A stretch of DNA of 64,000 nt from an uncultured Lachnospiraceae bacterium (GTDB taxonomy: Bacteria > Bacillota > Clostridia > Lachnospirales > Lachnospiraceae). Location of the stretch: the NCBI GenBank assembly GCA_910584205.1, contig CAJUAA010000006.1, positions 62,001-126,000 of the forward strand, given 5' to 3'. Both the position numbers and the translations under genes were made by a program. Numbering within the stretch: position 1 is the stretch's first letter; each line of letters begins with the position of its first letter. Shown piece after piece: positions 40,498 to 49,367 of this stretch. The notes under the pieces were generated by a model, which made no database searches, had not been told where the DNA came from, and saw only the letters and a list, made by a program, of their open reading frames with translations.

Positions 40498-41526
40498 ATG
40501 AAAAAAAGAGCAGTAAGTGTAGTACTGGCAGCAGTTATGACAACCCTGATGGCCGCGGGATGCGGACAAAACAGAGGAGGGACGCCGCAGGACGCGGCAG
40601 GGGCTCCTGCAGAGGTCGCGGAAAAGACCACGTATCGGATCGCAGTCGTAAAACAGATGGATCACGCGTCGCTGGATGAGATCGCCGACGCAGTCTGTGA
40701 GGAGCTGGATCAGATCGCTTCGGATCAGGGGATCTCCATTTCTTACGAGGTCCATTCCGGGCAGGGAGACCAGTCCGTGCTGACGCAGATCGGCACGCAG
40801 GCGATTTCCGACGGTGTGGACGCGATCATTCCGGTGGCGACGCTGGCGGCGCAGGTTATGGCGACATGCGCGGAGGAGACAAAAACGCCGGTGGTGTTTG
40901 CGGCGATCTCTGACCCGGAGAGCGCGGATATGACAGGGATCGACTATGTGACCGGCACCTCGGATGCGCTGAATACGGCGTTTATCATGGACATGATGCT
41001 GGCTCAGAATCCGAATGTGCAGAAGGTGGGGCTTCTGTACTCCCTGTCAGAGGATAATTCCACGAAGCCCATTGCGGAAGCGAAGGAATATCTGGACGGC
41101 AAAGGCATCGCTTATGTGGAGAAGACCGCCAACACCAATGATGAAGTCATCACGGCGGCCAGCACGCTGATCTCCGAGGGCGTGGATGCAGTGTTCACTC
41201 CCACGGACAATGTGATCATGGCCGCGGAGCTGGCGATCTATGAGGATCTGGCGGAAGCAGGCATTCCTCATTATACAGGTGCGGATTCTTTTGTCCGCAA
41301 CGGCGCTTTCGCTACCTGCGGCGTGAACTATACGGAACTGGGACACGAGACGGCGGATCTGGCCTACCGGGCGCTGACGGAAGGAATGGAGGCGCTGGAA
41401 GACTTCTATCTGACGGACGGCGGCATCATCACGGTCAATACGGAGACTGCGGAAGTGCTGGGAACGGATTCCTCCGTGTTCGCGGACATGGGAGAGGTCG
41501 TGGAAGTGACGACGACGGAAGAGTAA
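40498..41526 (+). CDS. trpX: ABC transporter substrate-binding lipoprotein (TrpX-like)
   Basis: A 342-aa exported binding protein. The signal peptide ends in a lipobox (LMAAGC, about residues 17-22), so it is anchored as a lipoprotein. The rest is a periplasmic-binding fold of the ABC-transporter-substrate-binding (DUF534/PF04392) family: YRIAVVKQMDHASLDEI, PVVFAAISDPESADM and a VFTPTDNVIMAAELAI region. The Trp specifier in its leader points to tryptophan or a precursor as ligand; trpXYZ operons under Trp T-boxes are known in Firmicutes. Confidence 0.85.
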   Translation: MKKRAVSVVLAAVMTTLMAAGCGQNRGGTPQDAAGAPAEVAEKTTYRIAVVKQMDHASLDEIADAVCEELDQIASDQGISISYEVHSGQGDQSVLTQIGTQAISDGVDAIIPVATLAAQVMATCAEETKTPVVFAAISDPESADMTGIDYVTGTSDALNTAFIMDMMLAQNPNVQKVGLLYSLSEDNSTKPIAEAKEYLDGKGIAYVEKTANTNDEVITAASTLISEGVDAVFTPTDNVIMAAELAIYEDLAEAGIPHYTGADSFVRNGAFATCGVNYTELGHETADLAYRALTEGMEALEDFYLTDGGIITVNTETAEVLGTDSSVFADMGEVVEVTTTEE

Positions 41527-41582
41527 CAGGAAAATGCGGCTGCCGCGGAGCGCGGCAGCCTTTGTGAAAGGAAGAGACAGTT

Positions 41583-42491
41583 ATGCTTTATGTGATCCAG
41601 ACAGCGCTGGAGCTTGGGTTTATCTACGCACTGGTGGCGATGGCGCTTTTCTTAAGCTACCGGGTCCTGGATATTGCGGATCTGACGACGGACGGCGGTT
41701 TTGTGCTGGGGGCGGCGGTGTCGGTCACGGTGGCGGCGGCCGGACATCCGTTTCTCGCCGTTCTGGCGGCCATGGCGGCGGGCGCCTGCGCGGGCTGTGT
41801 GACGGCCTTTCTCCAGACGAGGCTGGGAGTGCCGTCGATTCTGGCGGGCATCGTTACCAATACGGGCCTTTATACGGTGAATCTGATGGTCATGGGCTGG
41901 AGTTCCAACGTGAGCCTGTTAAAACAGGAGACGCTGTTTACCATGCTGAAGGATACCGGCGTGGGGGGAAGCTGGTATAAGCTGATTCTGGCAGCGGGCA
42001 TCACCATGGCGGCGGCGGTTTTTCTCGTGTGGTTTCTGGGAACCAGGCTGGGCTTAAGTATCCGCGCCACCGGCGACAACAGGGATATGGTAAGCGCGTC
42101 TTCCATCAATCCGGCGTTTACAGTTACGGTGGGCCTGTGCGTTGCCAATGCGCTGACCGCCCTGTCCGGCGCAGTGGCGGGGCAGTATCAGAAGTCCGCG
42201 GACATCAACAGCGGGACGGGAATCGTCGTCATCGGCCTTGCCTGCCTGATCATCGGCGAGACCGTCTTCAGCAGACGTTCCGTAGGGCGCAACGTGGCGG
42301 CGGCCGTGGCAGGGAGCATTGTGTACCGGTTCCTGTATGCGGTCATACTGAAGACGTCCGTCGTTCCCATCGAATGTCTGAAGCTGGTGACGGCGGTGGT
42401 GGTGGCGCTTGCCATCGCTTCTCCCACGCTGAAGGAATGGGGCGCGTTCCAGAAGCGGAAGATGGATTCCATGCAGAAAGGGGGACGATAG
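41583..42491 (+). CDS. trpY: ABC transporter permease (TrpY-like)
   Basis: A membrane permease of 302 aa of the branched-chain/sugar-type permease family. It has about eight to nine helices, a conserved EELGFIYALVAMALFLSYR-like N terminus, and a cytoplasmic loop containing GLSIRATGDNRDMVSASSIN that contacts the ATPase. It lies 56 bases after trpX and one base before trpZ. Specificity is inferred from the T-box and gene order. Confidence 0.87.
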   Translation: MLYVIQTALELGFIYALVAMALFLSYRVLDIADLTTDGGFVLGAAVSVTVAAAGHPFLAVLAAMAAGACAGCVTAFLQTRLGVPSILAGIVTNTGLYTVNLMVMGWSSNVSLLKQETLFTMLKDTGVGGSWYKLILAAGITMAAAVFLVWFLGTRLGLSIRATGDNRDMVSASSINPAFTVTVGLCVANALTALSGAVAGQYQKSADINSGTGIVVIGLACLIIGETVFSRRSVGRNVAAAVAGSIVYRFLYAVILKTSVVPIECLKLVTAVVVALAIASPTLKEWGAFQKRKMDSMQKGGR

Positions 42492-42492
42492 C

Positions 42493-43302
42493 TTGTTACG
42501 GCTGGAACATATCAGTAAAACCTTTAATCCAGGCACGGTCAATGAAAAGCATGCGATTCAGGATCTGTCCCTGCATCTGAAGCCGGGAGATTTCGCTACG
42601 ATCATCGGCTCCAACGGGGCGGGAAAATCGACGATGCTGAACGCCATCGCGGGAAGCTTCTATGTGGACGACGGCTCCATCCGTCTGAACGGACAGAACA
42701 TCACGTTTGTGAAGGAATACAGAAGAAGCCGGGTCATCGGGCGCCTGTTTCAGGACCCGCTGAAGGGGACGGCTCCGCATATGACCATAGAGGAAAATCT
42801 GGCGCTGGCGTTTCTGAGAGCTTCCCATGGAAGCATTCCGTTCAGCAGGATCTCCGGAAAGGACAAGGAATTTTTCAGGGAACAGCTCTCCCTGCTGGAC
42901 ATGGGGTTGGAAGACCGGATGAAACAGTCGGTGGGGCTGCTGTCCGGCGGACAGAGACAGGCGCTGACCCTGCTGATGGCCACGATGGTGCCCCCGCAGC
43001 TTCTGCTGCTGGATGAGCATACGGCGGCTCTGGATCCGGGTACGGCGGACAAGGTCCTTTCGCTGACCAGGAAGATCATAGAGAAAAACCATACTACCTG
43101 CCTGATGGTGACGCACAACATGCATCAGGCGCTGGAGCTCGGCAACCGGACGCTGATGATGGACGACGGAAAGATCATTCTGGACGTACAGGGAGAAGAA
43201 CGGGCGGGCATGACGGTGTCCGATCTGCTCCTGCGGTTCCGAAAAGGGGCGGGAAAGGAACTGGATAACGACAGGATCCTTCTGTCCATGGAAGAGTCAT
43301 AA
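42493..43302 (+). CDS. trpZ: ABC transporter ATP-binding protein (TrpZ-like)
   Basis: An ATPase subunit of 269 aa: Walker A GSNGAGKSTM, a variant Q-loop RLFQDPLKGTAP, signature LLSGGQRQALTLLMA, Walker B LLLLDEHTAALDP (His replaces Pro in the usual DEPT) and switch histidine MVTHN. The TTG at 42493 is the start, with AAGGGGG upstream. It completes the trpXYZ operon and is followed by a strong terminator. Confidence 0.88.
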   Translation: MLRLEHISKTFNPGTVNEKHAIQDLSLHLKPGDFATIIGSNGAGKSTMLNAIAGSFYVDDGSIRLNGQNITFVKEYRRSRVIGRLFQDPLKGTAPHMTIEENLALAFLRASHGSIPFSRISGKDKEFFREQLSLLDMGLEDRMKQSVGLLSGGQRQALTLLMATMVPPQLLLLDEHTAALDPGTADKVLSLTRKIIEKNHTTCLMVTHNMHQALELGNRTLMMDDGKIILDVQGEERAGMTVSDLLLRFRKGAGKELDNDRILLSMEES

Positions 43303-43306
43303 CGAT

Positions 43307-43345
43307 CCGGATCTGCATGAAATCATGCGGATCCGGTATTTTTTT
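43307..43345 (+). terminator. Terminator of the trpXYZ operon
   Basis: CCGGATCTGCATGA (43307-43320) pairs with CATGCGGATCCGG (43324-43336), followed by TATTTTTTT. Confidence 0.92.
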
Positions 43346-43346
43346 G

Positions 43347-43375
43347 TTGCAAAATCATGAAACTTATAGTATGAT
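43347..43375 (+). promoter_or_regulatory. Candidate promoter of the peptidase-kinase-Ig operon
   Basis: TTGCAA (43347-43352), a 17-base spacer and TATGAT (43370-43375), immediately after the trpXYZ terminator. Confidence 0.6.
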
Positions 43376-43428
43376 GGATTCATACAAAAAAATCAAGGCG
43401 TTCGCCTGAATATTTCCAGGAAAAGTGA

Positions 43429-43875
43429 ATGAGAACTATGATCAGATGGCCGGTATTTTTATGGTATCTGTCTTGGAGCGCGTGGGAGGATCTGCGGTAC
43501 AGGAGAATCCCCAACCGCCTGCTGGCGCAGTTTCTGGCAGCGGAAGCGGCCCTGCGGCTTTGGGACTGTCTGGCGGCGGGAGGCCTGCGGCCGCTGTTTT
43601 GGTCCTGCGGAGGGCTTCTGGCCGGCGCCGGGCTGCTGTTTTTCGTCCGGCTGCTGTCCGGCGGGGGGATCGGCGCCGGAGACGTGAAGCTTCTGGGGAT
43701 CGTGGGGTTCCATGTGGGAGGGAAACTGGTGGTGAGAGCGGCAGCCATGTCCTGCGTTCTGGCCGCCGGAGCGTGTACGGTCCTGCTCCTTTTGAAAAAA
43801 CTGGAGCCGGAAGACGGGATACCGCTGGCGCCGTTTCTCCTGGCGGGCACGCTTGCGGCGGTGATGGCCGGATGA
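43429..43875 (+). CDS. Prepilin peptidase, A24 family (TadV/CpaA-like)
   Basis: A small integral membrane aspartyl protease of 148 aa with four or five helices. Both family aspartates are seen: D in SAWEDLRYRRIPNRLL (residue 20) and D in GGGIGAGDVKLLG (about residue 85). It lacks the N-terminal methyltransferase domain of PilD, as TadV-type enzymes do. Such enzymes cleave type IV/Flp prepilins, but no pilin, TadA or TadB gene is in the window. It overlaps or abuts the kinase gene, forming a three-gene operon. Confidence 0.85.
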   Translation: MRTMIRWPVFLWYLSWSAWEDLRYRRIPNRLLAQFLAAEAALRLWDCLAAGGLRPLFWSCGGLLAGAGLLFFVRLLSGGGIGAGDVKLLGIVGFHVGGKLVVRAAAMSCVLAAGACTVLLLLKKLEPEDGIPLAPFLLAGTLAAVMAG

Positions 43876-43892
43876 AGAAAGGAAGGGACAAA

Positions 43893-45581
43893 ATGCTGGA
43901 GACAGGAACTGTCATTGACGGAAAATACAAGATACTGAATGTGCTTGGGAGAGGGGGCATGAGCGTCGTCTATCTGGCCATGAACGAGCGGGTAAACCGG
44001 CAGTGGGCGATCAAGGAAGTGCCGAAGGACGATTACCGGATGGACAGAAAAGAGATGGAGATGATGAAAAAGCTGCGGCATCCCCATCTGCCGGGTGTGA
44101 TCGACGTAATCGAGCAGGGCGATTCGCTTCTGATCGTGATGGATTATATTGAAGGGCGTTCTCTTCAGAGTATTCTGGCGGAGCATGGCGCCAGGCCCCA
44201 GGATCAGGTGATCCGGTGGGCGGGGCAGCTGTGCGACGTCCTGTCCTACCTGCATACAAGAGAGCCGGCGATCATCTACCGGGATATGAAGCCGGCGAAT
44301 GTGATGCTGAAACCGGACGGGAATGTGATGCTGATCGATCTTGGGGCCGCAAGAGAGTATAAACCGCAGAATATGAAGGATACCATTTCCCTTGGGACAA
44401 AGGGATATGCGGCGCCGGAACAGTATGACAGAACCGGACAGAGCGACGCCAGGACGGATATCTATTCTCTGGGAGTCATGCTGTTTCAGCTGCTGACCGG
44501 GGAGAGCCCTCACGCGCTGCGTCCCATCTGCCGGATCAGCGACGCCTTTTCGCCCGGTCTGGATGCGATCATCCGCAAATGCACCCAGGTGAAGAAGGAG
44601 GACCGGTATCAGTCCTGCGAGGAACTGTCCTATGCGCTGGCGCATTACTGGGAGCTGGACGAGGCCTATCGGGGAAAGCAGAAGATTCGGCTTTTTTCCT
44701 TCCTGGTGCCGGCAGTGTTCACTTTTGCGCTCGGAATCGGGGCGGCGGCCTTCCGGGAACAGGAGATTTACATAAGAGAACATGATTATGAGACCTGCCT
44801 TCTGGCGGCCCGGAATTCCACGGACCGGGAAAGCGAGATCGAGAACTATCGGAAGGCCGTGAGCCTGGACCCGTATCGGGAGGATGCCTATCTGGCGCTT
44901 CTGGAGGATGCGTTTCTGGATGACCATGTGCTGACGGCGGAGGAGAGCAGGCAGCTCCGTCTGGTGCTGATCGATTATGGAGACGGCAGGCAGACCAATG
45001 AAAGCGTCTTTCGGACCAACGAAAAGGGCTACGCCGAATTTGCCTATGCGGCCGGGATCGCATATTATTATAAATTTGAAGAGAAATCCAACAAGAAAAA
45101 TGCAAAGGGCTATCTGGAGATTGCGGCGGCGTCCGGGGATCTGGAGCAGAGCCAGGTGGAGAGGGCCAGAAGGCTTGGCAGGATCGCCGGTTATTATTCC
45201 CAGGTGGGGATCGTGGACGAGGCCGGAGATATCTATGTCAGCTGCCGGGATTACTGGGAGGACCTGACCGGGTTTACGGCGGGGAATCTGGTGGAGCTGG
45301 ACAATGAACGGACGGCGCTTGTGGTGTACGAAGAACTGGTGAACCAGATCGTTTCACGGACCGCGGAATTTCAGGCGGACGGGGTGGAGAGAGAGGAGAT
45401 GCTCAGGGAGCTGGCGAAGGTCCGGCAGCACCTGGAAACTGACTTTGACCGCGTTCCGGGGAACAGAAGGGTAACGGAGGAGGAGCTGGACGCGCTTCTG
45501 GACCATGTGGAGTTTGCGGAAAAGATCGTGTGGTCAGCTTATGGAAGGAAGGAGGAGCAGGAGGATGGAACTGTATCATAA
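43893..45581 (+). CDS. Membrane Ser/Thr protein kinase with extracytoplasmic helical repeat domain
   Basis: A 562-aa Hanks-type kinase. Kinase domain at about residues 11-255: glycine loop LGRGGMSVV, catalytic lysine K41 (WAIKEV), catalytic loop YRDMKPAN with D131, and DLG in place of DFG (D149). Thus HRD is YRD, but the catalytic residues remain. A single transmembrane helix lies at about 266-286. The outer part (about 290-562) is helical and TPR-like (NYRKAVSLDPYREDAYLALL), not the PASTA repeats of PrkC/StkP. The start at 43893 has AGGAAGG upstream. It overlaps the Ig-repeat surface gene by 17 bases. Confidence 0.88.
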   Translation: MLETGTVIDGKYKILNVLGRGGMSVVYLAMNERVNRQWAIKEVPKDDYRMDRKEMEMMKKLRHPHLPGVIDVIEQGDSLLIVMDYIEGRSLQSILAEHGARPQDQVIRWAGQLCDVLSYLHTREPAIIYRDMKPANVMLKPDGNVMLIDLGAAREYKPQNMKDTISLGTKGYAAPEQYDRTGQSDARTDIYSLGVMLFQLLTGESPHALRPICRISDAFSPGLDAIIRKCTQVKKEDRYQSCEELSYALAHYWELDEAYRGKQKIRLFSFLVPAVFTFALGIGAAAFREQEIYIREHDYETCLLAARNSTDRESEIENYRKAVSLDPYREDAYLALLEDAFLDDHVLTAEESRQLRLVLIDYGDGRQTNESVFRTNEKGYAEFAYAAGIAYYYKFEEKSNKKNAKGYLEIAAASGDLEQSQVERARRLGRIAGYYSQVGIVDEAGDIYVSCRDYWEDLTGFTAGNLVELDNERTALVVYEELVNQIVSRTAEFQADGVEREEMLRELAKVRQHLETDFDRVPGNRRVTEEELDALLDHVEFAEKIVWSAYGRKEEQEDGTVS

Positions 45582-48500
45582 ACTGTATCTTGCCTGCCTG
45601 GCAGGCATGTTTTTATCCCTGACGGCGTCAATAATCATCTATGTATGTCTGGATATCGGGACGGCCATCAGGGTACTGACCGGAATCGGGGCCGGAGTCA
45701 GGAAAAAGAATCGGGGAAACAACAGGAAGAAGCGGCGGAAAACGGCGGTGATGGCTGCGGCGCTGCTGTTGTGCAGCTTTCATAAAAGCGGGATTCCGGC
45801 CAGGGCGGAAGAAGAACCTGTGGTATATGAAGAAAATACGGAAGAACCGGAGGCGCCCGTCCCGGAACCGACAGAGCCCGGAGCAGAACCGGAAGAACCT
45901 GATCCGGAACCGACAGAGCCGGAAAAAGAGCCGGAAAAAGAGCCGGAGGCGCCCGCCCCGGAACCGACAGAGCCCGGAACAGAGCCGGAAGAACCTGATC
46001 CGGAACCGACGGAGCCGGAAAAGGAGCCGATGCGGTTTGAGCTCACATACAGCCAGGCGGAGCGGCTGGTGTGGGAGGCTTCCGGCGATCCGGCCAGGGA
46101 TGTGGTCATGTCCGTTCCCAGAACCGGCTACCGGGCATATTACCGGGATGATATACAGGTCCTTTTTTCTCTGAAGAGAGCAAGGGAGGAGGAAGAACCT
46201 GACCGGACCCGGACAGAGTCCTTGGAACCGGAAGGCTTCGTTCTGACGGTGACCGGGCGGGAGGCGGGTTCTTTTACGCCGGAGGTGGACTGGAGGAGGA
46301 CGGAAGACGGATATGAGGGCGGCTTCGTCCTGACGGAAGAGGACTCCTATGAGATTTTGATGGAATATAAGGATGAGGACGGAACGCCCATGGAAGCGGG
46401 GAACGTGGACGGGAGCCGATGGGACGTGCCGGTATCGGAGGAGGGACGGTATGAAAGCGTTGTACTGGTGCTGGACCGGACGGCGCCGGATATCCGGATT
46501 TCCTTTACGGATCAGTCGCAGGAGGAGATCTGTACGGAGGAGGCGCCGGAAGTGGACGGCGCTCCCTGTTTTACGGAGCCGGTGTACCTGAAGGTCGAGG
46601 TGGAAGGAAACAACCTTCGGTATCATGAGATCCGGGAGGCGCTGCGGAAGATGCAGGTGTGCGATAATGCGGGGACTCCCATGGAGGAAAACAGCGCGGC
46701 GCTTTTTCTGGCAGGCATTGACGGCGGCAGACGGACGGACGAGGGCGTCGTGTGGTATCTTCCGCTGGCCACCGATGCCATATATGAGCTTCCGGTGGAA
46801 TGTGAGGATCTGGCCGGGAACCGGACGGTGTGCGGTACGGAGAAATTTCTTGTGGACCAGAGCGGGCCGGAGGCGGAGCTGTCTTATGAGATACAGGACA
46901 GCGGATTTCTGGATGTCATCCGGTATCGGGATATGGCGTGGCTTTTTGCGGACAGGCAGCTGGACATCACCGTGTCCGCGGTGGACCCGGTATCGAAGGT
47001 CGGTCTGGTCGTGTACCGGATCACAGAGGAGGACGGCAGGGTGACCGAGGGGCAAAAGGAGATTTCGCCGGCCCGGGAAGGAAGCTGCCGGCTGTCGCTT
47101 CCATTGAGAGGGGAGGATTTTAAAGGGACTCTGGCTGTGGAGGTGTACGACCAGGCGGGCAACGCCTCCAGCCTGCAGCACGGGTATATTATAGAGAGCG
47201 AAACTCTGCATGAGCGGTCGGGGGAGGCGGCGATCCGTGTGCTTACGGACCCGTCCAGGACGGTGGGAGGAATCGATTATTATAATACGGATGTGCGGTT
47301 TCGATTTTCGGTTATGGATACTGGTTCCGGCCTGCGGTCGGTATTCTGCAGGGGAGGAAACGGAATTGATGTGCGGAAAGATTACGCCGGAGAGGCCAAA
47401 GAGGCGCCGGAGGAAGAGCGATGGGAGGGGATCGTCTGTGAACACTCGGAGGAGTTGATTCTGGAGGCGGCCTCCAACCACGGGGATGAGGTATGGATTC
47501 AGGCGGGGTATGAGGACAACGCGGGACATACCGGGCAGACGGAGCAGTCTTTCCGGATCGATCTCACAGCCCCGGTGGTCCAGGTGGAATACGACCGGGA
47601 CACTCCTCAGGCGGGACGCTTTTACAATCAGCCCCGGACGGCGTCGGTGACGGTCCGTGAGCGCAATTTTGATCCGGCGGATATGGAATTTCAGATCACC
47701 AGTACAGAGGGGAGCATGCCGGTGATCGGCGAATGGACCGCGTCCGGTGCGGGAGACGACCGGCTGCACCGCTGCGAGATTGTGTTTCTGGAGGACGGGG
47801 ATTACACGTTTACGCTGGAAGCCATGGATCTGGCGGGCAACAGAGCCGCCTATGACCGGATCGACGAATTTACGATAGACCGGACCCGTCCGGAGGTCAC
47901 CGTGGCGTGGGATCTGAATCGGCGGGACGCGCCTGCACATTATGGGCAGAAGCGGACCGCCGTTGTGAGCGTGCGTGAGCACAACTTTGACGCTTCTCTG
48001 ATGGAGGTGACGGTTACGGAGGCAGGAGGAGGAACGGTTCCGGCCCTGTCCGGCTGGACGGAGGACGGGGACCGCCATACGGCGGTGCTGGCCTTTGAGG
48101 CGGACGGCGCTTATGGGCTGGAGATCTCCGGCACGGACCCGGCAGGCAATCAGATGGAGGCTTACCGGGCGGAGCCTTTTGTGATCGACCGGACGCCGCC
48201 GGTGCTGGAGATTGTGGGGGTCAGAGATCAGTCGGCCAACCAGGGGACTGTAGCGCCTGCCGTCCGGTGCAGAGATGACAATTACGTGCCGGGTTCTTTG
48301 GCGGTTTCTCTGGAAGGCGCCCTGCATGGGGCTGTGGAACTGTCAGGAACCGGAACGGAATTTGGCGGCGGCGCAGAATTTCAAATGGATGATTTCGAAC
48401 ATACTCCGCAGACGGACGATCTGTACCGGCTGAACGCGTCGGTTGTGGATCAGGCGGGCAATCTCAGTGAGGAAACGGTTATGTTTTCGGTGAACCGGTT

Positions 48501-49263
48501 CGGCTCGGTCTATCTTCTGGAGGGCGAGGCCAGGGAGCTGGCAGGAAACGACGGAGAATATTACACCGGGCAGGGACCGGATCTGGTCGTCACGGAGGTG
48601 AATGTGGATACGCTGGAGTTTCAGGAGATCACCTGCAGTTTCAACGGCAGGCTGCGTACGCTGGAGCAGGGAAGAGACTACCGCGTAAAGGCGGCTGGGA
48701 CGGAGGAAGACTGGAAACAGTATACTTATACCATTGACCGGAGTAATTTTCAGGAAGAGGGGTATTATATTCTGACCATCTATTCGGAAGACCGGGCGGA
48801 AAACGCTTCCGACAACCGCACAAAAGGGAAAAAGCTGGAATTCGCGGTGGACCGGACCAGCCCGTCCATCCTGCTGTCCGGGCTGGAGGACGGCGGAATC
48901 TATAGAGGGAACGAACGGGAAATCACGCTGGACCTGCAGGACAATATGTGCATGGGAAGCGCCGAGATCACCATAAACGGAGAGAGGGCAGCGGCGTATC
49001 AGGCCCGGGAACTGCAGACGGACGGCAGAATCACACTGTCCCTGGACTGTGCGGATCACTGGCAGACCATAGGAGTGACCGCATATGACGCCGCCGGCAA
49101 CCGGCAGGAGCTTCCGGAGGTGCGTTTTCTGCTTACCTCCAACGCACTGCTCCGGCTTTTTATGAACCGGCGCCTGTTTTATGGACTGCTGGGCGGTGTG
49201 GCGGCCGTATGGTATCTTTTCTTCGGGCGGGGCGGGAGGAAAGGCGAAAGGAAGGCGCAATAG
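45565..49263 (+). CDS. Large surface protein with Ig-like repeats
   Basis: A 1232-aa extracellular protein, not recognised as a named product. Two hydrophobic segments lie near the N terminus (about residues 6-28 and a signal-like TAVMAAALLLCSFHKSGIPARA near 61-82). A Pro/Glu-rich stalk follows (about 96-155). Then come about eight Ig-like modules recognisable by a repeated DxAGN box followed by a strand and a Thr/Ser-x-Pro turn (for example DLAGNRAAYDRIDEFTIDRT, DPAGNQMEAYRAEPFVIDRT, DQAGNLSEETVMFSVNR). A C-terminal membrane helix and basic tail (FYGLLGGVAAVWYLFFGRGGRKG) follow; there is no LPxTG motif. It is the last gene after the peptidase and kinase. It may be an adhesin, a stalk, or a substrate of the kinase. 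Confidence 0.8.
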   Translation: MELYHKLYLACLAGMFLSLTASIIIYVCLDIGTAIRVLTGIGAGVRKKNRGNNRKKRRKTAVMAAALLLCSFHKSGIPARAEEEPVVYEENTEEPEAPVPEPTEPGAEPEEPDPEPTEPEKEPEKEPEAPAPEPTEPGTEPEEPDPEPTEPEKEPMRFELTYSQAERLVWEASGDPARDVVMSVPRTGYRAYYRDDIQVLFSLKRAREEEEPDRTRTESLEPEGFVLTVTGREAGSFTPEVDWRRTEDGYEGGFVLTEEDSYEILMEYKDEDGTPMEAGNVDGSRWDVPVSEEGRYESVVLVLDRTAPDIRISFTDQSQEEICTEEAPEVDGAPCFTEPVYLKVEVEGNNLRYHEIREALRKMQVCDNAGTPMEENSAALFLAGIDGGRRTDEGVVWYLPLATDAIYELPVECEDLAGNRTVCGTEKFLVDQSGPEAELSYEIQDSGFLDVIRYRDMAWLFADRQLDITVSAVDPVSKVGLVVYRITEEDGRVTEGQKEISPAREGSCRLSLPLRGEDFKGTLAVEVYDQAGNASSLQHGYIIESETLHERSGEAAIRVLTDPSRTVGGIDYYNTDVRFRFSVMDTGSGLRSVFCRGGNGIDVRKDYAGEAKEAPEEERWEGIVCEHSEELILEAASNHGDEVWIQAGYEDNAGHTGQTEQSFRIDLTAPVVQVEYDRDTPQAGRFYNQPRTASVTVRERNFDPADMEFQITSTEGSMPVIGEWTASGAGDDRLHRCEIVFLEDGDYTFTLEAMDLAGNRAAYDRIDEFTIDRTRPEVTVAWDLNRRDAPAHYGQKRTAVVSVREHNFDASLMEVTVTEAGGGTVPALSGWTEDGDRHTAVLAFEADGAYGLEISGTDPAGNQMEAYRAEPFVIDRTPPVLEIVGVRDQSANQGTVAPAVRCRDDNYVPGSLAVSLEGALHGAVELSGTGTEFGGGAEFQMDDFEHTPQTDDLYRLNASVVDQAGNLSEETVMFSVNRFGSVYLLEGEARELAGNDGEYYTGQGPDLVVTEVNVDTLEFQEITCSFNGRLRTLEQGRDYRVKAAGTEEDWKQYTYTIDRSNFQEEGYYILTIYSEDRAENASDNRTKGKKLEFAVDRTSPSILLSGLEDGGIYRGNEREITLDLQDNMCMGSAEITINGERAAAYQARELQTDGRITLSLDCADHWQTIGVTAYDAAGNRQELPEVRFLLTSNALLRLFMNRRLFYGLLGGVAAVWYLFFGRGGRKGERKAQ
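45850..46029 (+). repeat. 96-bp direct repeat encoding the Pro/Glu-rich stalk
   Basis: The segment 45850-45945 recurs at 45946-46029 with few changes (EAPVPEPTEPGAEPEEPDPE versus EAPAPEPTEPGTEPEEPDPE); the second copy lacks the last 12 bases. Confidence 0.85.
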
Positions 49264-49266
49264 CCA

Positions 49267-49296
49267 TTGCTTTTTCGGCCCGGTCAGTATTATAAT
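49267..49296 (+). promoter_or_regulatory. Promoter for rimO
   Basis: TTGCTT (49267-49272), an 18-base spacer and a consensus TATAAT (49291-49296). A GCCGC/GCGGC hairpin lies in the leader before the start codon. Confidence 0.7.
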
Positions 49297-49367
49297 AGAT
49301 GTAGGCGCAGAAGCGCACTGAACATGCCGCGTCTGTTCAAAGCGGCAAGAAGGAGAATGCAGCATCT

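Noticed and set aside
45628..48327. An 899-residue open frame on the minus strand opposite the Ig-repeat gene
   Set aside because: It mirrors the high-GC coding frame of the real gene, has no ribosome-binding site or family similarity, and is a basic, low-complexity shadow frame.
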